From the NCBI GenBank assembly GCA_946617545.1, contig CAMOKK010000009.1, forward strand, positions 1-19,924: 19,924 bases of DNA, given 5' to 3'. How positions within the stretch are numbered: position 1 is the stretch's first letter; every line of letters starts with the position of its first letter. This DNA comes from an uncultured Bacteroidales bacterium (GTDB taxonomy: Bacteria; Bacteroidota; Bacteroidia; Bacteroidales; UBA932). A program made the position numbers and the translations under genes. This document shows, piece by piece, positions 8,808-15,285 of the stretch. The notes under the pieces are model-generated. The model had not been told where the DNA came from and did no database searches. It saw only the letters and a program-made list of their open reading frames with translations.

Positions 8808-10028
8808 TTATTTGAGAATCTTTTGAATCCGTTCCAGTTTGCCGTCCACCGGGGCTGGTTTTACGCCCAGCAGTTTGCACAGCATGGGATAAAGGTCCGT
8901 ATTGTGGAAGGCCGATTTTTCCCCTTCCGTTAAGGGTGCCTCATACCCCTCCTTGAAGTCCGGGCCCACGGCGCGGAAAGCCACCATCATGTCGGTTTCG
9001 GTGGGGTCGAAGCCGTGGGTTCCGTGGTTGCGCGACGGGGCGAAGTTGAACTGCCAGCCCAGGTCCGGGCTCACGATGAGGTCTCCCAGGCGGTTGGAGG
9101 TGCCGTAGTTCAGATAGGCCGGAACCTCTCCGTGTTTCCATACGCTCAGGTGTTCTACCTGTTTGAGGCGGTTGTAGAGGCTGTCCGCATAGCCCTCTTT
9201 AACCCAGATGCTGGTGGGCAGGTTGCCCACGATGCGCTCCACCCATTCTTCGGGAATAACTTCGTACCAGCCTATGAAGCGCTCCGGGGAAATCTCCGTC
9301 ATGCCATGGTCTCCGGCCAGGATAAAATTCAGTTTCTTGCCGATGGGAAGGGCCTTCAGGCGAAGGTACAGGCTGTGCATGAGGCTGTCCATGTGTTCGG
9401 TCATCTGCTTGCACTCGGGAGAGAAGGGACCATGAACGTGACCCTGATGGTCCGGCTCGTCAAAATAGCCCATCACCAGACGGGGCCGGTCGGCCTCCGG
9501 AAGGCTCAGCAGGCGCACTATCTCGTCGCAGCGCTCTTCAAAAGTCCAGTGCGGATCCGTATCCCAGTGCCGGTAGTAAGTGGGGAAGGCGTTGCCCTCC
9601 GGCCCCACGGGAATGTCGGAGCCCACCCAGTAAACCACGCCGCATTTGACACCCTGCTTCTGAGCGGTAATCCAGATGGGCTCTCCGCCGTAGTAGCGGG
9701 CATCGTAGCGGGATTCCTTGTCTCCGATGGCGTAGCCGTGCTGCGTGTCCGGATTCCAGAAACTGTTGTTTACCAGCCCGTGGTGGTCCGGCACCAGGCC
9801 CGTGGCCATGGTGTAGTGGTTGGGGAAGGTAGAGGAGGGGAAAGACGCTTCCATGCGTGCTTTCACGCCCACCGTGGCCAGGGAGTCAAAGAAGGGCATG
9901 TCGTAGTAATCGGCATAGTCCCATCGGCTTCCGTCCAAGGAAATGATAACGGTGTAACGGTCGTTTTTGCTTTGGCAGGCGGTCCCGAAAAGACCGGCCA
10001 GAAGAAGGAAGCAGAGGACTTTACGCAT
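8808..10028 (-). CDS. NPP-type nucleotide pyrophosphatase/phosphodiesterase lipoprotein (alkaline phosphatase superfamily)
   Basis: A 406-residue envelope lipoprotein (lipobox FGTAC, Cys18). It carries the alkaline phosphatase superfamily two-metal site in the arrangement typical of NPP enzymes: Asp32 (SLDGS), nucleophile Thr67 (SSTFPNHYT), Asp193 and His197 (DEPDHQGHVHGP), Asp240-His241 (AGDHGM) and His338 (NHGTHGF). The threonine nucleophile followed by FPN separates it from classical alkaline phosphatases, which use Ser. Members hydrolyse phosphodiester or pyrophosphate bonds of nucleotides, nucleotide sugars or lipids; the actual substrate is not visible. It is the first gene of the operon with the NagB-like/PIG-L fusion and nagB. 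A promoter lies about 20 nt upstream of the ATG. Confidence 0.93.
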   Translation of the reverse strand: MRKVLCFLLLAGLFGTACQSKNDRYTVIISLDGSRWDYADYYDMPFFDSLATVGVKARMEASFPSSTFPNHYTMATGLVPDHHGLVNNSFWNPDTQHGYAIGDKESRYDARYYGGEPIWITAQKQGVKCGVVYWVGSDIPVGPEGNAFPTYYRHWDTDPHWTFEERCDEIVRLLSLPEADRPRLVMGYFDEPDHQGHVHGPFSPECKQMTEHMDSLMHSLYLRLKALPIGKKLNFILAGDHGMTEISPERFIGWYEVIPEEWVERIVGNLPTSIWVKEGYADSLYNRLKQVEHLSVWKHGEVPAYLNYGTSNRLGDLIVSPDLGWQFNFAPSRNHGTHGFDPTETDMMVAFRAVGPDFKEGYEAPLTEGEKSAFHNTDLYPMLCKLLGVKPAPVDGKLERIQKILK

Positions 10029-10047
10029 ACAGGTTTGTTTAATCCTA

Positions 10048-10078
10048 CAAATTTCGTTATTTTCTGCCTATTTTCAAA
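10048..10078 (-). promoter_or_regulatory. Bacteroidota-type promoter of the phosphodiesterase/nagB operon
   Basis: On the minus strand TTTG (10078-10075) is followed by 19 nt and GAAATTTG (10055-10048), close to the TTTG-N19/20-TAnnTTTG consensus, although the first base of the -7 box does not match. The 3' edge of the box is 20 nt from the ATG, giving a short leader. Confidence 0.6.
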
Positions 10079-10100
10079 ATCCCTACACCCTTCCTTTGGG

Positions 10101-10209
10101 CTTGACAACTAACTAAGTGACAGTCATAGACTTGTTATACATTTCTCGTTCAAAAATCGAACGAGAAACATACAGCAAGTCGCTTATACAGAGTTGTTTA
10201 CTTGTCAAG
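10101..10209 (-). repeat. 109-bp imperfect palindromic element, copy 1
   Basis: Two 51-nt arms flank a 7-nt centre (10152-10158). The innermost 10 bp (TTTCTCGTTC / GAACGAGAAA) pair perfectly and the ends are CTTGACAA / TTGTCAAG. By eye about 35 of 51 arm positions are symmetric. A related copy with the same 51-7-51 geometry lies at 11604-11712 in inverted orientation; the two agree at roughly 70% of positions with no gaps. The strand given is the one on which it reads like copy 2. It ends 22 bp before the -33 box of the leftward promoter. There is no U-run next to the stem, so it is not a standard terminator. No target-site duplication was seen. Confidence 0.82.
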
Positions 10210-10260
10210 GCTGGCGTGCGCTCTGCAGGCCGTCCGGCTCCATAATCCGAAAGAATGTTG

Positions 10261-10268
10261 TATCTTTG
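10261..10268 (+). promoter_or_regulatory. Probable -7 promoter box for the leader ORF and symporter
   Basis: TATCTTTG matches TAnnTTTG. No TTTG is seen at the usual -33 distance, so this is either a weak or an activator-dependent promoter. The expected transcription start is near the ATG at 10275. Confidence 0.55.
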
Positions 10269-10274
10269 CCTCGG

Positions 10275-10373
10275 ATGACTCCCAGGCGGCATACCGTGGC
10301 ATTTTTCCTACTCCTTCCGGCGGCGGGGACAGACCATATCCACCGCCTGGCCCACCTGAATAACAGCCTCTAA
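10275..10373 (+). CDS. Possible 32-codon leader peptide upstream of the symporter
   Basis: The ORF runs ATG to TAA and encodes MTPRRHTVAFFLLLP..., a short basic start and hydrophobic run followed by a polar tail. Its ATG lies 6 nt after a TAnnTTTG box, so translation could begin at or very near the mRNA 5' end. Its stop is 4 nt before the symporter ATG, which lacks a Shine-Dalgarno sequence, so translational coupling is conceivable. An ORF of this length can arise by chance, and no homologue is recognised. Confidence 0.35.
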   Translation: MTPRRHTVAFFLLLPAAGTDHIHRLAHLNNSL

Positions 10374-10377
10374 GCTT

Positions 10378-11619
10378 ATGGAAAAAACATCGGTGTTGAA
10401 AAATTATTCTTCCACTCTGTGGCTTCTGGCAGGACTGGCGGCCGGGGGTGTGCTTGGGGTGGCGCTGGGGCAGAAGGCGGCTGTTTTCAGGCCTGTCGGA
10501 ACGCTTTTTCTTAACTTGATTTTTGTGCTGGTGGTGCCGCTGGTGTTCTTCTCCGTGGCCCAGTCCATGGTGGTGATGCGGCGGAGCGGAACCATCGGAA
10601 GGGTGCTGGGGACGGCCATCGGCGTATTCCTTTTCATGTCCCTGGTGGCCGGGGTATTCTCCTACGGGCTCATGAGCGTGTGGAACCCCTTCGCCCAGGC
10701 GGGCGGAAGCGGCGGTGCGGCCGGCGGAGCAGCCCTTCAGGAGAGCCTGAACATAGGAGAGTCGCTTGCATCGGCCTTCAGCGTGAATGATTTTCCGCTG
10801 CTGCTTTCCCGCGAGCACCTGCTGCCCCTGATAGTCTTTGCCGCCCTCTTCGGGCTGTCTGTGGCCTATCTGGACAAGAAGGTTCCCACCATGGAGAAGC
10901 TGGTGACGGAGGGCGGGACCGTCATCATGAAGATGATGGACGTGGTGATGAAGGCGGCCCCCGTAGGCATCGGCTGTTATTTTGCCGATACCATCGGCTC
11001 CCTGGGCGGCCGGATTGTGGGACAGTACCTGCAGATTTTCCTGGTGGTGCTGGCCGCCTGCGCCGTCTGCTATTTTGTCTTTTATTCCCTCTTCGCCCTT
11101 TTCTGCCGCATCCCCCTGGGCAATTTCTGGAAGGAGATGATTCCGCCTTCCGCCACGGCGGTGGGCACTTCGTCATCGGCCGCCTGCCTGCCGGTGAACC
11201 TGGCCGCCGCCCGCAGGCTGGGGGTGAGTGAAAAGGTGGCCGACGGGGTGATTCCCCTGGGAACCAACCTCCACAAGGACGGCTCCGTGGTTACCTCGGT
11301 GGCCAAGGTGCTCTTTGCCCTGTATTTCTTTGACATCATGCCGGACAGCGGCTTGGTGGCGGCGGCCCTGGTCATTCTCCTGTCGGTGCTGGCAAGCATG
11401 GTGGTGGGGGCCGTCCCCATCGGCGGCATGACGGGTGAAATCCTCATCTGCGCCATCCTGGGCGTAGACCCCGCCTTTGCCGCCACGCTCATGATTATCG
11501 GCACCATCTGTGACATTCCGGCCACTCTGCTCAACGCCACCGGCAACCTGGTGGCCTCCACCCTGGTGGAACGCCTGGTAAAAACGCCGGACACCCCGGA
11601 AAACTTGATTGCTAAATAG
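10378..11619 (+). CDS. Dicarboxylate/amino acid:cation symporter family (DAACS) protein with altered cation and substrate motifs
   Basis: A 413-residue inner-membrane transporter of the GltPh/DctA fold. Family marks are the serine-rich hairpin AVGTSSSAACLPV (261-273), the motif PLGTNLHKDGS (293-303) in place of PLGATINMDGT, and the last transmembrane segment CDIPATLLNATGN (378-390). Relative to GltPh, NMDGT is HKDGS (His299, Lys300), Asp390 is Gly375, Arg397 (binds the substrate side-chain carboxylate) is Ala382, and Asp405 (Na1 site) is Asn390; Asp394 and Asn401 are kept (Asp379, Asn386). The substrate is therefore probably not an acidic amino acid, and the coupling ion may differ. A glycine/alanine-rich loop (about 108-118) lies between early helices. 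The last four codons and the stop lie inside a 109-bp palindromic element. The ATG at 10378 is the first in frame after the leader ORF stop. Confidence 0.9.
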   Translation: MEKTSVLKNYSSTLWLLAGLAAGGVLGVALGQKAAVFRPVGTLFLNLIFVLVVPLVFFSVAQSMVVMRRSGTIGRVLGTAIGVFLFMSLVAGVFSYGLMSVWNPFAQAGGSGGAAGGAALQESLNIGESLASAFSVNDFPLLLSREHLLPLIVFAALFGLSVAYLDKKVPTMEKLVTEGGTVIMKMMDVVMKAAPVGIGCYFADTIGSLGGRIVGQYLQIFLVVLAACAVCYFVFYSLFALFCRIPLGNFWKEMIPPSATAVGTSSSAACLPVNLAAARRLGVSEKVADGVIPLGTNLHKDGSVVTSVAKVLFALYFFDIMPDSGLVAAALVILLSVLASMVVGAVPIGGMTGEILICAILGVDPAFAATLMIIGTICDIPATLLNATGNLVASTLVERLVKTPDTPENLIAK

Positions 11620-11712
11620 CTTGGCGTGAGTGACTTACCATACATTTCTCGTTCGTTTTTTGAACGAGAAATATAACATAAGTGCATGTAAATCAGCAAA
11701 TTAGTTGTCAAG
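11604..11712 (+). repeat. 109-bp imperfect palindromic element, copy 2 (overlaps the symporter 3' end)
   Basis: Same geometry as copy 1: 51-nt arms around a 7-nt centre (11655-11661), the same perfect 10-bp inner stem, and the end TTAGTTGTCAAG identical to the promoter-facing end of copy 1. Across all four arms of both copies the same positions are invariant without gaps: CTTGA (1-5), TAA (10-12), ACTT (30-33), TA (38-39) and TTTCTCGTTC (42-51). It supplies the last codons and stop of the symporter gene and ends 16 bp before the -33 box of the next promoter. Confidence 0.82.
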
Positions 11713-11728
11713 CCTTGCGCGGAGCGTT

Positions 11729-11758
11729 TTTGTTTTCAAACAATTATGCTTATTTTTG
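11729..11758 (+). promoter_or_regulatory. Bacteroidota-type promoter of the TonB receptor operon
   Basis: TTTG (11729-11732), 18 nt, then TATTTTTG (11751-11758): a near-consensus -33/-7 pair. It lies between palindromic copy 2 and the lipoprotein ATG at 11782, with an expected leader of about 15-20 nt containing a purine-rich AGAAGGA ribosome-binding sequence. Confidence 0.8.
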
Positions 11759-11781
11759 CGCCGAAATTAAAGAAGAAGGAA

Positions 11782-12357
11782 ATGACCAAAAAACAGCTGC
11801 TTGTGCTCCTCTGCTTTTTTGCAGGTGTGGCTGCGTGCAACAAAGCGCCCGCGCCGGAGCCGCCGGAGCACCCGTTTACGGAGACGGAACTTGTCAAAAA
11901 ACATCTTGAGGAGTCGATGGCTCCGTTTTTCACCATTTTGGATATAGACTCTACGGCGGTGAAAGACCCCCGGAAGTTTATCCGCGACAACAGCAGCGTA
12001 GATGTTGACTGGCAGGACCGCGGCGCCGTGGTGTACCGCTTGGAAAGAAACCGGGTGACAGCCTTGGAGGCCCGCTTCTATCTTGTCACCGGAGAAGTGA
12101 GCGCCCATCTTTACGGCGGAGTCGGCATCATGGGTACGATAAGCCCTGCCTGGTCTCTCGATTGGGGCGATTGGGAGGCTGCCTCCGACATTAAAGTGTA
12201 TGACCAGGGCACGGCGGTGGCCACGCTGGGCTATGAACCCGGCCTGTCCACCCTGGTATTTCGCTTCTCCGACGGCACGTCCTATGCACTGAATTCTTAC
12301 CTGCTCTCTGAAAGCCTGATAGATTTTATTATTGAAAATGTACTCTCTACGGAATAA
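11782..12357 (+). CDS. Small lipoprotein of unknown function, first gene of the TonB receptor operon
   Basis: A 191-residue lipoprotein (signal MTKKQLLVLLCFFAGVAAC, Cys19). The ATG at 11782 is preferred over the in-frame ATG at 11746 because the latter lies upstream of and inside the -7 box, while 11782 has AGAAGGA just before it and begins a clean signal peptide. After a proline-rich linker (APAPEPPEHP) there is a predicted amphipathic stretch (TETELVKKHLEESMAPFF) and a domain rich in beta structure and aromatic/glycine turns (LYGGVGIMGTISPAWSLDWGDW). No family is recognised. Its 3' end overlaps the TonB-dependent receptor gene by 20 bp, so they are surely co-transcribed and the protein may serve the same uptake system. 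Confidence 0.8.
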   Translation: MTKKQLLVLLCFFAGVAACNKAPAPEPPEHPFTETELVKKHLEESMAPFFTILDIDSTAVKDPRKFIRDNSSVDVDWQDRGAVVYRLERNRVTALEARFYLVTGEVSAHLYGGVGIMGTISPAWSLDWGDWEAASDIKVYDQGTAVATLGYEPGLSTLVFRFSDGTSYALNSYLLSESLIDFIIENVLSTE

Positions 12358-14356
12358 AATACTGATTTTACTGCTTCTGCTTGCAGGCCCCTGGGCCGTG
12401 GCGCAGGTTCCCGACACCGTGGCGCAGCTGTCCCTGGACAAGTCCGTGATTACCGAGCAGTTGAAAAAGCCCATAGTGGTGAACAGCCGGGGCGTGAGCG
12501 GAGAGGTGAACGTGAGCAAGATAGCGGCCGTTCCTTCCTTTCTGGGCAATGCCGACCCCATCCGCTTTGCCCGTCTGCTGCCCAGCGTGTCGGTGAACAC
12601 CGAGCAGGAAGGCGGCCTGTATATGCAGGGCGGCGACCATTCCCATACCCTCATTTCTCAGCAGGGGGTTCCCATTTACGGGGCCACGCATCTGCTGGGC
12701 CTTTTCTCCGTTTTCAACGCGGCCCATTTCACGGGAATGCGTTTTGAGACATCTTCCGGAAAGGAGCCCCGCCTGGGCGGCATGATTGACATGCGGCTTC
12801 AGGATACCCTGGCCCGAAGGGTAAGCGGAGAGGCGTCCTTGGGGCTGCTGAATGCGCAGGGTACGCTCAGTATTCCGCTGGGTTCCAAGTCGGCCCTGAC
12901 GGTCAGTGCGCGCCGCACCTACATCAACCTGCTGTACGGAAACTGGCTCAAATATGCCGATTATCCCATGAATTACGGCTTTACCGACGCCAACCTTACC
13001 TGGCTGTGGAAGCCCGGCCGGAAAGACCGCGTCTGGGTAGACTTGTTCGGCTCTTTGGACAAGGGAGAATTGAGCGGCGGCATTTTGGAGCAGATCCAGG
13101 CGAAGTGGTACAATGCCCTGGGCGCCATACACTGGAACCACTATTTTTCGGAGGCCACCCTCAAGCAAAGCGTTTATGCCACCACCTTCGGCCTGAATCC
13201 CCGTCTCAATGTGTTCAACATTTATGCGAGGATGGATTCTTACATCCGGGACTATGGCTACAGGGGAAACCTGCAATGGAAGGACTGGGATTTCGGGGCC
13301 CATTTCTCCTACTATCACGTGCAGCCGCAGAATCCTTACAGCGAAGGCCACCAGAACGACCGTGCCAACGATGGATCCGTCCCCGTGCAGGATGCCTTCG
13401 AGACGGTTCTCAGTGCCTATTACAGCCGCAATCTCGGGTATTACCTGCAAGCCAAGGCCGGCGTGAGCGGAAGCTGGTACCTGAGTCCCGAAAAAAAGAG
13501 CTGGTGGGGCCTGAGTCCGGAAGTGAAGCTCATTGCCAACTTCATGGAAGGCGGTAAGCTGGATTTCAGCTACGCCATCAAGCGCCAGAACAATTTCAAT
13601 CTGGGCATCACGGACACCGGACTTCCCTGCGAGTTCTGGGTGATGGCCGGGGATGTGCAGGCGCCGCAGCTGGCCCACAATTTCTCCCTGGCCTACAACC
13701 TCAACTGGCGGGGTATTTCCCTGTCGGCCGAGCTTTACTACAAGATTCTCCGCAACCAGCTGGAATATGTGGGCAGCGCCATGGATTTGTACAACGGAAA
13801 CTATTCCCTGGAAACCAGCACCCTCAAAGGGAAAGGCCGGGCCTATGGCGCCAATCTGATGATTCAGAAAAGCACCGGCCGGCTGACCGGCTGGGTGAGT
13901 TATGCTTTCTCCCGCAGCCTCCGTTCGTTCGACGGCGATTTTGACGGCCGTGAGTTTCCCAGCCGGCACGAGCGCCTGCACGAGCTGGACGTGGTGGCCA
14001 CCTACGACTTCGGGAAAGTGGACGTGGGCGCCACCTTTGTGGTGGCTTCCGGCACTCCTTACACACGGCCGGACGCCATCTACGTCCTGGGAAGCCGTCT
14101 GGTCTGCGAGTATGGAGAGTACAACGCCCACAGGCTGCCGCCCTATTGCAAGCTGGACCTTTCGGTGAACTGGTATTTCCGCCGCACGCCCAAGGGAAAA
14201 ACGGGCCTGAACTTCTCCTTGTACAATGCCCTGGGGAGCAAGAACGCCTTGGGCTACGGCATCCATATGAATAAGGACCTGTCGGCCTACACCTTCGGCC
14301 CTTTCACCCTGAACATGCGCTTCCTTCCCTCCCTTGCCTTCTTCCATACCTTCTGA
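12338..14356 (+). CDS. TonB-dependent outer-membrane receptor
   Basis: A 672-residue protein. A signal peptide with a leucine run ends near AVA-Q (residue 22/23). Residues about 40-155 form the plug, with the typical pattern GGLYMQGGDHSHTLISQQGVPIYGATHLLGL split over GGLYMQGGDHS and VPIYGATHLLG, then FSVFNAAHF and GKEPRLGGMIDMRL. The rest is an aromatic-rich beta-barrel with amphipathic strands, ending in the aromatic C-terminus AFFHTF. Unlike SusC-type receptors there is no N-terminal carboxypeptidase-regulatory-like domain. The ATG at 12338 is chosen; the frame also has a TTG at 12332. It overlaps the upstream lipoprotein gene and is followed after 2 nt by a DUF4249 gene, a pairing common in Bacteroidota. 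It should import an unknown ligand using TonB energy. Confidence 0.93.
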   Translation: MYSLRNKILILLLLLAGPWAVAQVPDTVAQLSLDKSVITEQLKKPIVVNSRGVSGEVNVSKIAAVPSFLGNADPIRFARLLPSVSVNTEQEGGLYMQGGDHSHTLISQQGVPIYGATHLLGLFSVFNAAHFTGMRFETSSGKEPRLGGMIDMRLQDTLARRVSGEASLGLLNAQGTLSIPLGSKSALTVSARRTYINLLYGNWLKYADYPMNYGFTDANLTWLWKPGRKDRVWVDLFGSLDKGELSGGILEQIQAKWYNALGAIHWNHYFSEATLKQSVYATTFGLNPRLNVFNIYARMDSYIRDYGYRGNLQWKDWDFGAHFSYYHVQPQNPYSEGHQNDRANDGSVPVQDAFETVLSAYYSRNLGYYLQAKAGVSGSWYLSPEKKSWWGLSPEVKLIANFMEGGKLDFSYAIKRQNNFNLGITDTGLPCEFWVMAGDVQAPQLAHNFSLAYNLNWRGISLSAELYYKILRNQLEYVGSAMDLYNGNYSLETSTLKGKGRAYGANLMIQKSTGRLTGWVSYAFSRSLRSFDGDFDGREFPSRHERLHELDVVATYDFGKVDVGATFVVASGTPYTRPDAIYVLGSRLVCEYGEYNAHRLPPYCKLDLSVNWYFRRTPKGKTGLNFSLYNALGSKNALGYGIHMNKDLSAYTFGPFTLNMRFLPSLAFFHTF

Positions 14357-14358
14357 TT

Positions 14359-15210
14359 ATGAAAAAGTCCTTTTATTTTTTGCCGATACTCTTGCTCCTT
14401 TCCTCCGCCTGCCGGAAGGAGGAGAGCGTTCCCAGCCCCGTCCTGGTGGTGGAAGGGTGGATTGAAAACGGAGCGGCCCCCGTCGTTATGCTGTCCGAGT
14501 CCATCCCGATTGTTGATGAACAGGAAATCACGCCTTCGGACATGCTGGACAGGCTTGCCAAGTGGGCCAAGGTCACGGTAAGCGACGGCAGCCGGACCGA
14601 GGTGCTCACCGGCATGACGGACATCGAGTATTTTCCGCCTTATATTTACACCTCGGGGCGCATGAAAGGGGAGGTGGGCAAAAGCTATACCCTTACGGTA
14701 GAATACAAAGACTACAAGGCCACGGCTACTACTACCATCCCGGAGCCGGTGCCCATTGACACGGTTTTTGTGCGCCAGGTCAAGGACAGCCTGTGCACCG
14801 CTGTCTGTGGCTTTACAGATCCGCTTCCCAAGGGGAACTACTACAAGGTCTTCACCCTTACGGAAGGCGTAGACCGGCACTATCACCCCTCGGCCCTGGC
14901 CTTCTCCAGTGATGACCAACTGGAGGGTTATTCGGAAATTTTCCTCTACAGCACACAGCGTCTGATGGACTATATTGACATGCCCAACATCCGCCAGGGG
15001 GACAGCCTGTGGGTAAAACTGTGCACCATGGACCGCAAGTCCTTCGAGTACTGGAGCAATTTTGAAATGACCCTGGCCGGAAACATCTACAATACACCCT
15101 TTGTCAGGAGCTCCCTTGAGGGCAATGTGGACGGCGCCTCGGGTTACTGGATTGGCTACGGCGTAGAAAAGGAGAAGCTCTTGGACACCTCCAAGTATTC
15201 GGGAGAATAA
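14359..15210 (+). CDS. DUF4249-family outer-membrane lipoprotein, partner of the TonB receptor
   Basis: A 283-residue lipoprotein (lipobox SSAC, Cys18). The mature start CRKEES carries a Lys-Glu-Glu pattern resembling the lipoprotein export signal that directs Bacteroidota lipoproteins to the cell surface (inference). Features typical of DUF4249 are the early segment VLVVEGWIENGAAPVVMLSESIPI split as VVEGWIENG and VMLSES, the middle YTLTVEYKDYKATATTTIP region, and the late FEYWSNFEM and PSLEGN-like VDGASGYWIGYG end. The family nearly always follows a TonB-dependent receptor gene and is thought to act with it, as SusD does with SusC, although it is unrelated in sequence. It starts 2 nt after the receptor stop. 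A terminator lies about 45 nt downstream. Confidence 0.85.
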   Translation: MKKSFYFLPILLLLSSACRKEESVPSPVLVVEGWIENGAAPVVMLSESIPIVDEQEITPSDMLDRLAKWAKVTVSDGSRTEVLTGMTDIEYFPPYIYTSGRMKGEVGKSYTLTVEYKDYKATATTTIPEPVPIDTVFVRQVKDSLCTAVCGFTDPLPKGNYYKVFTLTEGVDRHYHPSALAFSSDDQLEGYSEIFLYSTQRLMDYIDMPNIRQGDSLWVKLCTMDRKSFEYWSNFEMTLAGNIYNTPFVRSSLEGNVDGASGYWIGYGVEKEKLLDTSKYSGE

Positions 15211-15252
15211 GGCCCGGAGTCCTCTCCCCAATGAGTCGGAGACATGGGCACC

Positions 15253-15282
15253 AAAAAAGGACCGAACTATCGGTCCTTTTTT
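15253..15282. terminator. Bidirectional Rho-independent terminator
   Basis: Six A, stem GGACCG, loop AACTAT, stem CGGTCC, six T. On the plus strand it ends the TonB receptor/DUF4249 operon; on the minus strand it lies just after the tRNA-Leu gene and ends that transcript. Confidence 0.93.
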
Positions 15283-15285
15283 GAG

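Larger units (their letters stand above)
10029..10377. other. Long divergent intergenic region (349 bp)
   Basis: This gap between two divergent genes holds four things, annotated separately: the minus-strand promoter of the phosphodiesterase operon, a 109-bp imperfect palindrome, a -7 box for rightward transcription, and a 32-codon leader ORF ending 4 nt before the symporter start. It is markedly richer in A and T than the flanking genes up to about 10200. Confidence 0.85.

Noticed and set aside
10101..10140. TTGACA followed by a TATA-like sequence in palindrome copy 1 as a sigma70-type promoter
   Set aside because: Bacteroidota use TTTG/TAnnTTTG promoters, and the TTGACA is explained by the conserved end of the repeat element, where it recurs as the inverse at the other end.
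11645..11671. Inner hairpin of palindrome copy 2 as the symporter terminator
   Set aside because: The stem is AT-rich and no T-run follows on either strand; an isolated terminator would not need the conserved outer blocks. A weak termination effect is not excluded.
11746..11781. Upstream in-frame ATG at 11746 as start of the small lipoprotein
   Set aside because: It overlaps the -7 promoter box and would put a charged extension before a clean lipoprotein signal; the ATG at 11782 has a purine-rich ribosome-binding sequence.
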